Numbered from the stretch's first letter, positions 1-11,899 are shown. The stretch: 64,000 nucleotides of DNA from Cryptomeria japonica (GCF_030272615.1 NC_081407.1:264788574-264852573); one strand, 5' to 3'. The notes: generated by a model not told the origin, from the sequence alone. Made by a program: numbers and translations.

Positions 1-866
1 TAACAGACCTGCATTCAGATGCTCTGTGCCCATACTTGTTGCATGCATAACAATTACCATCAAATCTATAGGATCTAGGCTTATCATTTAGGAAATAAGG
101 AAAATTGTTATAAGCCTTACTCCTACACACATTTGCAATATGTCCTTCTTTAAGACAGTTAAAGCAAACAGGTTTTAACTTTTGCTTACCTTTATCCTTT
201 GATGTTGGTTGTTTATTTGATGTTACAGCATTTGTACCAGAGGTCTCACCTTCCTCATGACCGGAATAACCAAGTCCATTGGTATTCTTGACCGGTTTGG
301 CAGATTCAAGCTTTTGCTCTAGCTTGACAGTACTCTTGTTGAACTTAGCAAGTATTTCCTTTGACTCAGAGAGTTCTTTGGAAATAGCAGCATTTGTTTC
401 CAACAGGTTTTCATTCTCAAAGATGGCAGTGTTCAATTCTCCTTGCATGTCTTCCTTTTCCACTTTGCTTGCATGGAGTTGAGAATTTAGGGCACTTATC
501 TCTTGTTTCAGCTTGGAGATCTCATGATCTCTTTCTTTCACCAGATCTTCAGCTTTCCTTCGGTTCTCAAGCTCTTGACACATCCGGATAGTCAGTCCTT
601 CCAACTCCTCTCTTAGGTTGGAGTTTGATTCATTCAACTTATTTACTTCAACAATTAGGGCTTCCGTGTCTGCTTCATCTGAAGAACTATTTTCAGATAG
701 CTCCATCAACTTTTCTACATGTTCTCTTCTTTTTGCTTGAGATGCCTTGTATTTGACCATAAGATCATCATAGGCTTGCTTAGACTGAGTGAGTCAGTGG
801 GTAAGTTCCCTCAAAGTGTATTCCCCCATATCTCTTTCCAAGTGGTTAAACTTATAGAAAGGTTGG
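1..866 (-). pseudogene. Copia Gag remnant with coiled coil and two zinc knuckles (partial, runs off the left edge)
   Basis: Read on the minus strand from about 866 down to 1, this frame encodes a long Glu/Lys/Leu-rich heptad-like stretch (about 770 to 300). Two CCHC zinc knuckles follow: CFNCLKEGHIANVC (about 165-125) and CYACNKYGHRASEC (about 50-10). This is the nucleocapsid part of a Ty1/Copia Gag polyprotein. The frame has an in-frame TGA near 794. The coiled coil begins almost directly after the primer-binding site at 865-877, so the N-terminal Gag domain appears to be missing. That points to an internal deletion or a non-autonomous derivative. Protease and pol, if present, lie outside the window. 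Two knuckles plus a coiled coil recall the SIRE/Maximus lineage, which I only suggest. Confidence 0.72.
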
Positions 867-877
867 CTCTGATACCA
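865..877 (-). promoter_or_regulatory. Copia primer-binding site (initiator Met tRNA type)
   Basis: The minus strand reads TGGTATCAGAGCC, the standard plant Copia PBS complementary to the 3' end of initiator tRNA-Met. It lies two bases inside the LTR boundary at 880, which fixes the element's orientation as minus. Confidence 0.85.
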
Positions 878-879
878 AT

Positions 880-1980
880 TGATGAATACTAAGAGGGGGG
901 GTGAATTAGTATGCCAAAAATCTTTGCACTTAAACACTTTGCAAGACTGACAGTAAACCGGTAAAACAATTTAGCAGACAAACCAATTAACAAACATGCA
1001 AACCAAATAGCTGATAATGAATTCACCCACAAAAGCACAAACACCATAACACAAGAGATTTTGATGTGGAAACCCAATTAGGAAAAACCACGGTGAGATG
1101 GAACTCACAAGTAACTATCTGCAGAATAGGAACCAGATCGGTTAAGGTCTTACAATGTTCTTTACTAGAACAAATCCTGTTAGGAATCTCAATCTCTGTT
1201 AGGAGATAAGTCTGATTAAAGACTACCTTGCTAGAGGATTTTAGATCCACAGATGTGAACCATCTTGTTAGAGGATTTACAAAAGGCTTTTGGGCCTACC
1301 CGGTTAAGGGCTACAGACTTGTCAAAGATGTGAGTAATCAACAAGTGTTTGATCTAGCTAGTTGCATAGACTGCTTGGTTAGATCCTTGGTAGCTCATTC
1401 CTAATGCACTCCAGCATTACTTCAGTCTTCTACACAATCATTCTCTCTCCAACTCCTCAATCACCTTAAACCCTAGCAACAACATAAACTTTCACTATAT
1501 CCACATCAACAACCTAAAACCCTAGACATGATGTCCTTATAAAGGAATCTAATTTCATGTCGGTCCAATAGGATTACATTACAATTTCCTTGGTTCAATG
1601 AACCTGGACATACTTGGTACCATGACACAAAAAGCACCGTTAATGTGTCGGCACCGTCAAACAATCGGTGGATGGTAACTCATCACAAAATGCCGGTTGG
1701 TAACTCATCACAGAGTATTACCAGTTCATACAAAATTCCGGTTGTCAGTTTGACAAAAATGAAGACTGGTAAAAATGTGTTATGCCGCTTTAATCCCTCG
1801 AACCGCTTGGAGTCACCATGTCACTTTAGATTGGGAAACACATTCTGCAAAACATCAATAGTCTAAAGACTATAATACAACATACTGGTTGGAACAAATA
1901 GCAGTTGTGCTCTAACTCATACATATAAAGAGGATCTCAATGCAAGTATGTGTCCATCAATGACAATCACAACATAAACA
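880..1980 (-). repeat. Copia 5' LTR (about 1.1 kb)
   Basis: On the minus strand the segment begins TGTTTATGTTGTG (ending at 1980 on the plus strand) and ends ATTCATCA beside the PBS, so it has TG...CA termini. A TATA-like CTTTATAAGG lies near 1536-1545 on the minus strand, followed by a plausible transcribed R/U5 region. The right edge abuts the catalytic region of a Gypsy reverse transcriptase, so this Copia element inserted into that Gypsy element. The partner LTR and target-site duplication are outside the window, and the exact right edge could be a few bases different. Confidence 0.7.
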
Positions 1981-1984
1981 TAAA

Positions 1985-4696
1985 AAATGCCAACATATGA
2001 CATCTTGGCAAAATCATATAATAGAGAAGAACATATCGAAAAACTGGAAAAGATCTTTGATCAATTAGAACAGTACAAGCTACGACTAAATCCTAAGAAA
2101 TGTGCCTTTGGTGTCACTTCAAGAAAGCTATTGCGATACATTGTTTCAGCTAGAGGTATCGAAGTAGATCTAGCTAAGGTCAAAGCAATCATGGAAATGG
2201 CATCTCCCAAGAATATAAGTCAACTAAGATCACTACAAGGAAGACTGCAGTCAATCAGAAGATTTATGGCTCAACTAGCAGATAAATGTCAACCATTTAC
2301 CCATCTATTACATAAAAATGTTCATTTCAAGTGGGACCATCAATGTGAGGATGCATTCAACAAGATCAAGGCATATGTCATGCAACCACCCATTTTAATG
2401 TCACCAATTCCGGACAAGCCATTATTGCTCTATGTATCAACCATTGAAGTATCATTAGGAGTTTTGCTCACACAACAGGATAATGAAGGAAAAGAGTGAG
2501 CCATCTACTACATCAGCAGAACACTAGTGGGATACGAGCTCAACTATTCCCCAACAGAAAAAACATGCTTGGTGGTAGTTTTTGCTTCTCAAAAATTAAG
2601 ACACTATCTATTATCTCACTCCATCAAGTTGATAGCTAAAATTGATCCATTGAAATATTTGCTTAGCAAGGCAACATTGACAGGACGACTAGTAAAATGG
2701 ATCATGATCCTAAGTGAGTTTGATATTGAGTATGTAGACAGAAAAGCTATCAAGGGACAAGTCATCGCAGATCAACTAGCAGAGGCACCACTTCAAGATG
2801 ATCATCCTCTATAGATTGAGTTTCCTGACGCTGATATCCTAACAATCACAACAAAAGTATGACAACTATACTTTGATGGTTCATATACGCAGCACAGATC
2901 AAGAGCAGGAATTCTATTTATCACACCACAATGTCATACCATTGTGACAACTATACTTTGATGGTTCATATACGCAGCACAGATCAGGAGCAGGAATTCT
3001 ATTTATCACACCACAAGGTCATACCATCCGGAAAGCATACAAATTAAGCTTCCCATGCACCAACAACACTATAGAATATGAAGCTTTGGTTACAGGTATC
3101 AAAATGGTTGTAGAATGGAACATTACACAACTTCAGGTCTTTGGAGACTCTCAACTTGTCATCAATCAAATCAATGATGACTATCAAACAAAAGATGAAA
3201 AACTCATGCCTTACAAAAAGATGGTGGATGACTTCAAGAAATATTTTGTTGAAATCACTTTTGAACAAATTCTAAGAAATGATAACAAAGCAGCAGATGC
3301 CATGGCAACACTTCCTTCTCTATTACAAACACAAGAAAATCAAGAGCGTTATGAATTCCTGGTTGAAGAGTTATTTTACCCGTCTCATAATTGTCCTGAT
3401 TCCCAAACCATTTGTCAACTTATTGGACATGATTCCTCCCGCTATGGCCAAACTTACACATACATGAAAGATAACATCTTACCTCCCGACTTATCGAAAA
3501 ATCAAAAGAGAAACTTTATTCGCCAATCCTCCCATTATACTCTTGTCACGGATACCCTATTTAAACGAGGTCTAGACGGTACTCTTTTAAGATGTCTTAA
3601 ACAAGAAGAATCTGAGAAGGCCTTAAAGGAAGTCCATAATGACATTTGTGGCACTCATTCAAGTGGTCTTACCCTTTCAAAAAAACTCATACGCTTGGGC
3701 TATTATTGGCCGACTATGGAATGAGATTCTTTTTAGATAGCTAGAACGTGCAAACAATGTCAGATCCATGGAAACTTGATCCATGCACCAGCACAAGAAT
3801 TTCATGCTTTGGCAAGATCTTGGCCTTTCTGCCAATGGGGTCTTGATCTAGTAGGAAAAATAAATCCTTCTTCATCTAATGGTCACAAATTCATCCTTGT
3901 AGCTACAAAATATTTTACAAAATGGATCGAGGCAGTACCTCTCATAGATATCACAAGAAAACAAATTGATGCATTTATCTTGAATTACATCATCTGTCGT
4001 TATGGAATACCAATGACCATTATCACTGATAATGGGCGACCATTCAAGAATCAGGATGTACAAGAGCTATGTGAAAAGTTTAAGATCCAGCACAGATTCT
4101 CCACACCCTATTATCCACAGGGGAATGGGAAAGCATAAGCATCTAACAAAACTATTCTAAAAATCCTCAAAAAGACAGTGAATGATGCTAGGAAAGATTG
4201 GCATATTCAATTAAACCCTGCTCTCTGGGCCTACCACACTAGTATCAACACACCAACGTGTGCCACACCTTTCTCTCTTGTATATGGATCAGAAGCCATA
4301 TTGCCAATCAAAGTAGAGATACCCTCTCTACATGTATCACTAAAAGGACTTATCCCAGATGAAGAACAACGAGTATCTAGACTGCAAGAGTTAGAATTGA
4401 TCCATGAAAGAAGACAAAATGCCTTTGATCATCTAAAGGTATATCAGCAAAGAATGTGTCGAAGTTATAATCACAAGGTCAAACCACGAATCTTTCAAGT
4501 GGGAGAACTAGTACTAAAGGAAAATCCACAAAATCAATCAGATCGAGAAAAGAAGGGAAAATTTGAACCAAACTGGTTAGGTCCATTTGTGGTCACAACA
4601 GTATTTGGGTCAGGGGCATATCAACTATCAACACAAGACAGAAATCAGCTCGAGGAACCCATCAATAGCATGCGTCTAAAGAATTTTTATGTCTAA
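1985..4696 (+). pseudogene. Ty3/Gypsy (Tat-type) pol pseudogene: RT, RNase H, second RNase H, integrase
   Basis: Domains run in order. The RT C-terminal half and its RNase H span 1987-2814, with blocks such as LRLNPKKCAFGVTS and LRHYLL. A second, archaeal-type RNase H starts with QLYFDGSYT near 2863-2890 and continues to about 3330. The integrase has an H2C2 finger (about 3630-3770), a catalytic core (about 3776-4138) and a C-terminal domain ending at 4696. Two RNases H between RT and IN is the hallmark of the Tat lineage. In-frame stops occur at 2497 (TGA), 2812 (TAG), 2860 (TGA), 3722 (TGA), 3734 (TAG) and 4136 (TAA). An 85-bp duplication breaks the second RNase H. The RT active site has lost two residues, reading TYDILAKS where YVDD is expected. 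Gag, protease and the 5' LTR would lie beyond the Copia insertion. It cannot encode active enzymes. Confidence 0.9.
2861..3030 (+). repeat. 85-bp tandem duplication inside the second RNase H
   Basis: Copies 2861-2945 and 2946-3030 are nearly identical, each starting GACAACTATACTTTGATGG. The period of 85 is not a multiple of three, so it shifts the RNase H frame. Confidence 0.9.
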
Positions 4697-4860
4697 AAAA
4701 TCCAAAAACAGTGAAAAAGCAAAAAAATCCAAAAACAGTGAAAAAGCAGAAAAAATCCAAAAATAGTGAAAAAGCAAAAAAAATTCAAAAACACTGAAAA
4801 AAGCAAAATCCAAAAAAGAAAAAATAAAAAATGAGAAAAAGTTCAATAAAAACATATGGT
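4697..4860 (+). repeat. A-rich tandem repeats directly after the integrase stop
   Basis: Four or five imperfect copies of a ~26-bp unit resembling AAATCCAAAAACAGTGAAAA follow the pol stop codon at once. They lead into GGTGAAAACCTGGCAAATAGG near 4858-4880. A similar A-rich stretch and GAAAAC..TGG motif recur in the second Tat-like element near 61,380-61,520. Confidence 0.8.
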
Positions 4861-6430
4861 GAAAACCTGGCAAATAGGTGCTATTTGTTGGCTAGCTCTG
4901 CCATCTATTAGTTCACGCTTTCTTCCGCTTGCATTCTTTTCCGTCAGCGCTGTTCATATTCATTATAAAGCCTTTGTACATACGCAAGCATCCCAGGTAA
5001 TTTCTCGTCGAGGTTTGGATCATTGACTATATCATAATAAGGCTTGTTTCTAGGCTGGGGGCAAAATCCTGAACCTGGTTGGGGGCAAAAAGTTTTGATC
5101 ATTTTGAGCTTAATCAAGCAGGTAGAACAATAGTCAGACAACACTTGTCAAGCGAAAAAACTGAGATACATCCAACATTGAACCTAAGATCACATTGTCA
5201 ACCATTAACTATCACATATCAATCTAAACATGACAAAACACATATCAATGGATGATATATCTTGACTCGTGATTTTAAAACTTTGGCACTAATGGTCCAA
5301 CTATTTTATTTTGATTTTCGCTATCATGATTTCTGAGTAACTCCAGGAGGTCTTTGACTAGAGGAACGAGGAAGGAACATGATATTTTTATTGTCTACTG
5401 TCTGTAAATCAATCATTAATACGTGCAAATTTGTCTAAGGAAATGATCATCAGAGTATCATCGAAGACATTTCGGACTTGCATATAGAAATGATTAATAC
5501 TGCCTGTTTTATGCAAGTCACACTCTGGTCATCTTGGTTCAATTATACCTCGATGATTGTGCTAACTTGCAATATCAAAACCAAGGAAAATAGTGCTCAG
5601 GTCATCATGGTTCAATTGTACCATTGATGTTTGCACTCACTTCCCACATTTTAAAGGCTTAATGATGAAACAAAGCAATGACTCCATGATCGGTATGATC
5701 ACTACATTGCATTATATTTTTAAGATAGATTTACATTTCATTCTGCATGGGATCACAATGCTCATCTTTTCCAAGGTCAAAGCTAACATGGTGTTATCTC
5801 TCTTATTATGTGATTGAGTACATTGGACAATAACAAAAATAACCAATTCATTCATCCTGCATGATAAGTTAGTTCATCTCATGTAACCATTGCATACCAA
5901 GGCATCATTCATATAAAGCATCAAATCATTCATTCATTTAGTAAGATCATTGCATGGCATTCATCTAATCTCATATCATATGAAATAACACCATTGCATT
6001 GCATTGCATCCATCTCATATTAACATACATGAGAAAATCATAAAAATATCATAAACATAGAAAGCATTACAATCGCACAAACATCACATAGAAATTATAA
6101 TCATCACCATACATATTTGCATTTGCATACATCATGTAAATATTGCATCATCATATATCCATCATCTAGAATTCATAAGCATATAGAAATTAAAGCATAC
6201 ATCAAGCATACATCATGAAAGTAACTGCACATCATAATCATATATCAAATAGAATGCATTCATCATCTCATAGGTCATGTAGAGCGAATAAGATCGACTG
6301 CATATTATATCATCAAAGCGAGATCAATTTCCAAGGTACAATGATATCATAAAATATACGAGATACATCACAAATATACATCACAGGAATCATCCATATC
6401 TCATCACAAAAAGGTGTGTACATAAATAGA
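4861..6430. other. Non-coding 3' region of the Tat element, low complexity
   Basis: No supported gene. Includes G-rich tracts near 5057 and 5088 of the kind found downstream of Tat integrases. From about 5,870 to 6,400 it is CAT/ATC-rich low-complexity DNA. Confidence 0.6.
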
Positions 6431-8440
6431 TCAATGTCCCATATCAGTGTGACCACTCAGACGTGGAGCAGAACTCTGTCCTAATGTGGCAGGTAGAGTA
6501 GCACCAGCTGGTACTCCTGTACCTGAGTCCCCACCTAGGGGATCTCTCTGAAGAGGCCCTGTCACTCCTCGACTCTCAGTCTGGCTCTGCCCCGATCGCC
6601 TACTCAGCTGTGAAAATCCTGGAGCCCTCTGATCAGGAGGAACAATAGTAAAGTATAAAGTCCTGTAATACTCAGCCTCTCGGATCCCCTAGTGCATCAT
6701 TTCAGGGAAGTCTTCCTTGAAGTAGACCCTCCTGACAACTATACTCGTGTCTCGGCCTGCCGACACCTATCCATAGCTGTGTCTCTCTCGACTAGGAGAG
6801 AAGCCATCTAAGTCTCTAGTTGGGCCATTTGAGAATCCCTCTCTGCTAGTCGACTCTCTAGCTACTGAACCTGAGCTTGTAAGTCCGTAATCTGAGCCTG
6901 CTGCTAATGCGACGACATCCTAATGAGGATCCGTTGAGGTGCCTTTGTCTGTGACTGCTCAGCCCGTGATACTATCATAGGTACCTGCTCAACTGGGGGT
7001 CCCTCCTGCTCTGGAACCTGATGTCCTTGATCCCCTGGACCTGATCTCTTGCATCTGACCACCCGGGCCATCCAATCTGTATATACATCTCTGGTAGATC
7101 TAGAACTGCTAGCTCCTGGTGTTCCTGTCGCTACCACTGCCACTGCTCGACCATCTCCCCCATCATCATCTCCTCCATCATCATCCCCAGCACCATGATC
7201 TCCTGCATCTCCTCCATATCCATCTCCATCTCTGCTATCATCTTTGTCTCTGCTATCCCTCCGTCGTCTAGGAGCTTTGCATTGTAGCCTCTCATCATCC
7301 TCATCAAAAATTGGCTCTGGCTCATCCGGACGTGTCAGCCTTGGAAACATGTGTACAGTACAGTGCATGGCATACTCATGTGTCATCCCGCTATCCATCA
7401 CGCCTGAAAGATAATCCCAATCAACTAGCTCCAATGATCGATACTCTGCGTAGGCCTAGTCATATGAAATAGAAGGCCCCCAAGTAGCCACATCCAATCT
7501 CTGACAAGCATAATGAGCTGTACCCTGTGGCATCCCCTGTATCCTGCCATATTGTCTCAACACCCTCATACAAAGGAATCGCTCGATGACATAGGGTGTC
7601 GACCCAATCAGATATTGTGTCATGAATACATACGGCATCTCCACTGCATCCTCAGGCCAAATCTCACAATCCCTGTATGGTCTCCATATCACAGTATCCA
7701 GATCATCCAAGGTCCATCGCCAATACTCTAATCTGCCCAGCTTTCGCTAGACAATAATACCTGGATACCCCTCAGTATAAGGCCTGCCTACAGGTCTATC
7801 TCGGTCAGCCAATGGTCATGTGATAGGTAGATGCTCTCAGGCCCATATCTAAAGCACGATCATCCCAGCTGATAACGCAGTTGATCCCTGATGCACAACT
7901 CGGTGTAAGTCATGATATAAGTGTGCTAACGTACATGACCCCCATGAAAATCGGGTCCCCTCTGTCACCATTTGCTCGAGCAGACGACCCCATCCAACAT
8001 ATAATCCCTTTGACCTATGATCAGGACAAAGGAAGCCTCCAATAAATCTGGCAAGCACAGTTGGTAATGTGGCATACCCTAGCTCTAACATCTCCTGCCA
8101 CACAATATCATACCCACCTATCTCGCCATCCTCAAACACTCGACAAAGTGCCTCTATCCCACCCCGCTCGCTGAGATCATAATATACTAAATCGCCCATC
8201 ATAGGGATGCGCAAAATTCGGTAGACATCCTCGGGTGTCATCGTCATCTCTCCAGTCGACAAGTGAAACGTGTTATGTTCACTATGCCAGCGCTCTGCTA
8301 AAGCTGTCAGTAATCCCCGGTTTATCAGAGGCCGGGGCATGTCTAGAAGGGATGATAAACCACATCTGCCAATGTGGTCTCGCTCCCCCTGGCTAAGCCG
8401 GGGTATCAACATCCATGTCTTCGGGAAACACTCATGAGAC
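6431..8440 (-). pseudogene. Antisense reading frame with a plant mobile domain (PMD), inside the Tat element
   Basis: On the strand opposite to pol, one frame runs from about 8440 to about 6900 and is interrupted only by stops. A frame change near 6790 then lets it continue to a TGA at 6431. The N-terminal part resembles the plant mobile (aminotransferase-like) domain: GLSSLLDMPRPLINRGLLTA, then an AERWHSEHNTFHL block and GEMTMTPEDVYRILRIPMMG. After about residue 330 comes an acidic/basic linker (about 7310-7130, rich in DDGGDDDGG), then Gln/Arg-rich sequence. Stops include TAG at 7849, two TGA near 7835 and 7814, TAG near 7749, TAG near 7455 and TAG at 6904. PMD proteins occur both as plant host genes (MAIN family) and as cargo of transposons. 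Extra antisense ORFs have been reported in Tat elements, so this is most likely element-encoded. Its function is unknown, and a true start upstream of 8440 cannot be fixed. Confidence 0.75.
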
Positions 8441-8489
8441 TAAAGAATGGTAAAGTGCTCCTGCAATCAAATCATCTCATCATATCAGT

Positions 8490-8995
8490 TTCTTGATTTA
8501 TCTATCTATCAAATCAATCTATTTATCAGTCTCTTTTGCTCAATTGCGATTTTTATCAAATCTCATTGGGCCCCTATCAATGACACTCATCTATCATGAG
8601 GTCATTATCAAACTTATCTCATCTCGCGCATGCATGGAGATAATCAAAATTGATCATCAAATCTATCAATCAGGAATGTTTAATAAAAAATCAAACATCA
8701 AAATCAAAAAATCAAATATCAAAATCATCAAAATCGAAAAATCAAATCAACTCATCAAAATCGAAAAATCAAATATCAAAATCATCAAAAATCGAAAAAT
8801 CAAATCAACTCATCAAAATTGAAAAATCAAATCAAATCATCAAAATTGAAAAATCAAATCAACTCATCAAAATCAGAAAAATCAAAAAATCGTCAAAACC
8901 GAAAAAATCGAAAAATCATCAAAACCGAAAAAATTGAAAAATTGTCAAAAACCAAAAAAATTGAAAAATCGTCAAAATCGAAAAAAAAAAATTCC
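8490..8995. repeat. AT-rich degenerate tandem array (ATCAAAATCGAAAAATCAAAT-like units)
   Basis: Dozens of imperfect 18- to 40-bp units of the type TCAAAATCGAAAAATCAAA. Lysine/isoleucine/asparagine-rich frames crossing it are artefacts of composition. Confidence 0.85.
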
Positions 8996-8997
8996 TA

Positions 8998-9125
8998 TTC
9001 CCTCCGCTCGCGATGGTGGTGGCGCCCGCGGCACCGCCCACGGCGCTCACGACGCTAGCGGTAGTGCCCGCGGCGCCGGTGGCGACCGCTAGTGGGGCTC
9101 CTCCTCCACCGCCCCATCCTTTCCC
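8998..9125. other. Short GC-rich, CpG-dense island
   Basis: About 125 bp of very GC-rich sequence with many CpG and GCC/GGC triplets, for example GGCGCCCGCGGCACCGCC, set in DNA that is otherwise mostly A and T. It could encode an Ala/Gly-rich peptide on the minus strand, but I see no recognisable gene. Confidence 0.75.
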
Positions 9126-9215
9126 TCTCCCGCCCAAAATTTTTGAAAAGTTTCAAAAACAAAAAAAATAAAAATGCATGAGATAATTAAATTTTATTGT
9201 TGGGGTTAAAATGAA

Positions 9216-9375
9216 TTTTTTATTTAAATCCGAAAAACCCATTTCGGAAATAAAAAACCCCATCTCAAAAATGCAATTTTCTCCCATCTCAAAATTTTTT
9301 TATTTAAATCTGAAAAACCCATTTCGGAAATAAAAAAACCCATCTCAAAAATGCAATTTTCTCCCCAACCCATCT
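9216..9375 (+). repeat. 80-bp tandem duplication
   Basis: Two near-identical 80-bp copies, each containing TATTTAAATC, CCCATTTCGGAAATAAAAAA and ATGCAATTTTCTCCC. Confidence 0.85.
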
Positions 9376-9914
9376 AGCAAAAAAGCTAAAAAGCGATTTT
9401 TTTATGCAAGTAGCTAAAATTTTCAAAAATTAAGAAAGTTGAATTTTCTCGAAGTACGTATCGGTGGACCGTATGCCGGAGGACGCTCATATCGCCAAAC
9501 TCGCTTGAACCTATGCTGATGGTATGGGATTGCCATTACTTCCTCCAGAGCAATTTTTCTCAAACAACTGCAGTGCACAAATGAGGAGTGGTAAAAAAGA
9601 ATTCACCTTTTTAAACTCATAATGGGGCATTTAAGTGAGATTTTTATTCCACAGATATTTAATCATTTAATCAACTAATCAGTCTGGCAGGGCAGCATTT
9701 TCAAATTTCTTATCGGGAAATGAATCGGATTGACTCTAAAAATCTCTAAACATCAGAAAATCATTAAAAGTCTAAAAATCGAAATAATTTCAAAAAATTT
9801 CAAAAAAATAAAAAATAAAAAAAATTGCGAAAAATTCACAAACATTCGAAAATTATCCGATTCATCTCTCGAGGGGACATCCTCGCATCGATATCTATCA
9901 ATCAGCGTCCGGGG

Positions 9915-10104
9915 CATCATATCGAGATTTATCATCTCCAAAATTGAAACCGCATCATATCGAGATTTATCATCACCAAAATAAAAACCACATCATATCG
10001 AGATTTATCATCTCCAAAATCAAAACCACATCATATCGAGATTTATCATCTCCAAGATCGAAACCGCATCATATCAAGATTTATCATCTCCAAATCAAAT
10101 CAGT
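9915..10104 (+). repeat. 38-bp tandem repeat, five copies
   Basis: Units start at 9915, 9953, 9991, 10029 and 10067. Each begins CATCATATCGAGATTTATCA and the period is exactly 38 bp. The last copy is truncated. It lies just upstream of the PPT of the Tat element. Confidence 0.92.
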
Positions 10105-10215
10105 ATCACATTGAAACCAAATCTGCATCAAATCAAGTTCAAATCTACATTCTATCGAATCAACAACATCATCAATCAAATTTTCTTTGAACCAACACGT
10201 CGTCACACATCGCTT

Positions 10216-10230
10216 CAAAGAGGGGCAAAA
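10216..10230 (+). promoter_or_regulatory. Polypurine tract of the Tat element
   Basis: AAAGAGGGGCAAAA directly precedes the LTR start TGTATACACC. The same tract stands before the 3' LTR of the second Tat-like element at 63,204-63,217. Confidence 0.88.
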
Positions 10231-11262
10231 TGTATACACCTAAAAATGGTCTGAAGATAGTTAATTAAATACGCAGTTATTTGATTAATTCCCCTTCCCA
10301 ATTAATTGAATTCACAAGAAATTTAATTAATTTCTCTATTCATCTACTAAGTAAATGATTTATTTACATAGTTCATTTCACATCCCCCTTTGATTAATTA
10401 ATGTCTCCCCATATTAATCAATTCTTCTAATCCCTAATTAAGATTAACAAACTCAAGTTTGTTGAGATTAATTTTCATTTTCCAATTTTTTGAATTTCTA
10501 AATTCAAATGAGCACATGGCTCCTAATTTTAACCACCTAACCTAACCATCCCCTAACTTAACCCATTCAATCTAATCTTGGGTCTAACTAACCCTATCCT
10601 ATCTTGCACATCCTAACCTCCTTATCCTAACCTCCCATGGTGTTGATATTCTCTCCTTGAGACACATGACACTTTTGCCACGTCTCCTCCCTTTGACACT
10701 TGCCCTCTCATGAGCAAGGCTCCTTGACACTTGTCACCACAGAGATGACAAGTGTCCCTTCCTTCAACCTCTTCTCCAACTTCCTCAATCTTGGCCCTTG
10801 ATATCTTCAGATCAAATCTGGACCATCGATTCCTACCACCTCAGCTTTAGCCTTGGAATTCCTATAAATATCCCCCATTTTGGAGCAATAAGGATCCCAT
10901 CTCATATCAATTTAGGCATCATTACTATAGGCAATTTGCATTTCAATTATCTAGCATTTAGCTTTTAGATTTATCATAGCATGTTAATCTAGTTTCTTAA
11001 ATCATGCATTTCATATCATCTCCATAGTCAATCATGATCAAATAGCTACTCAACTCTCGAGTTGTCACTTTGGAGGCCATTGCTCCGCTGAGAGCCCATC
11101 AATCCAACACCTTCAAGGTCCTCAAGAATAGAGGAAAATGGGACATTTCAAGGAAGGCTTTTGGTTTGCATTTCTAATCTAGTTTTGAAATTAAGCTTTT
11201 CAATTACATTATATTGTCTCATTATATGTGTATGCCTCTTATATACCACATTTTTAGCATCA
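10231..11262 (+). repeat. 3' LTR of the first Tat element
   Basis: Begins TGTATACACC after the PPT. A TATA box, CCTATAAATATCC, is at 10861-10873, followed by a putative transcribed region. The 3' edge is placed near TTTTTAGCATCA (about 11,250-11,262) by position only, because the 5' LTR partner is not in the window. Confidence 0.72.
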
Positions 11263-11640
11263 CACTAACAACACTAATTACTCATCTTAATTAATTAAAT
11301 AAGTTTAAAATTATTTAATTAATCTAATTATGTTTCTTCTAAATTAATTTAATCATCACATTTCATCATAATTAATTATTCAATTTCTTTCTAGTTATTT
11401 AACCATGCAACCTCCCTCTCTTTAAAATTAATTAAATTATTTAATTATCTAGCTTATTCTTTTCTAATTCAAATATTCCCCAAATTTTAATTTCAGTTAA
11501 TTTCAAATAAATGTGCATGACATTTCATGATTTCGAAAATCAAAATTTAAATAAAATGCAATTTCATGCTAATTTCCTATAGCACATGCATAAATTCCCA
11601 ATTGGCACTAACTCTGAATTCAACTGCTAATCACCTTTTT
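11263..11640. other. AT-rich sequence, no gene seen
   Basis: Rich in TTAATTAA and AATTAATTAAAT motifs similar in composition to the LTR start of the second Tat-like element. Possibly an old LTR fragment. Confidence 0.4.
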
Positions 11641-11899
11641 TGACTAGGCAAACAATTCAGTCAAGACACTTCCGAAACAACCAATAAAATAACTGCAACA
11701 TCAATACAAGAAGATATCTTTGCATCGCAGACTTTCCAAACCAACAACCATCTGAAATGACAAATTTGACATTGATGTCAACCACAACAACACATACTTC
11801 CAACAAAAATATTCCATTAAGAATCTTTAATAAATTTAAAAATCTGCATTTTGTTGATCTACCTCTAGTGTGAGTAGTGAATGAGAACTCTTTAATACA

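Noticed and set aside
8493-9058. Several Lys/Ile/Ser-rich open frames
   Set aside because: They translate an A-rich tandem repeat and differ only in phase; no protein is supported.
9760-10100. CRISPR-like appearance of the 38-bp repeats
   Set aside because: Repeats are directly adjacent with no unique spacers, and the DNA is clearly plant nuclear.
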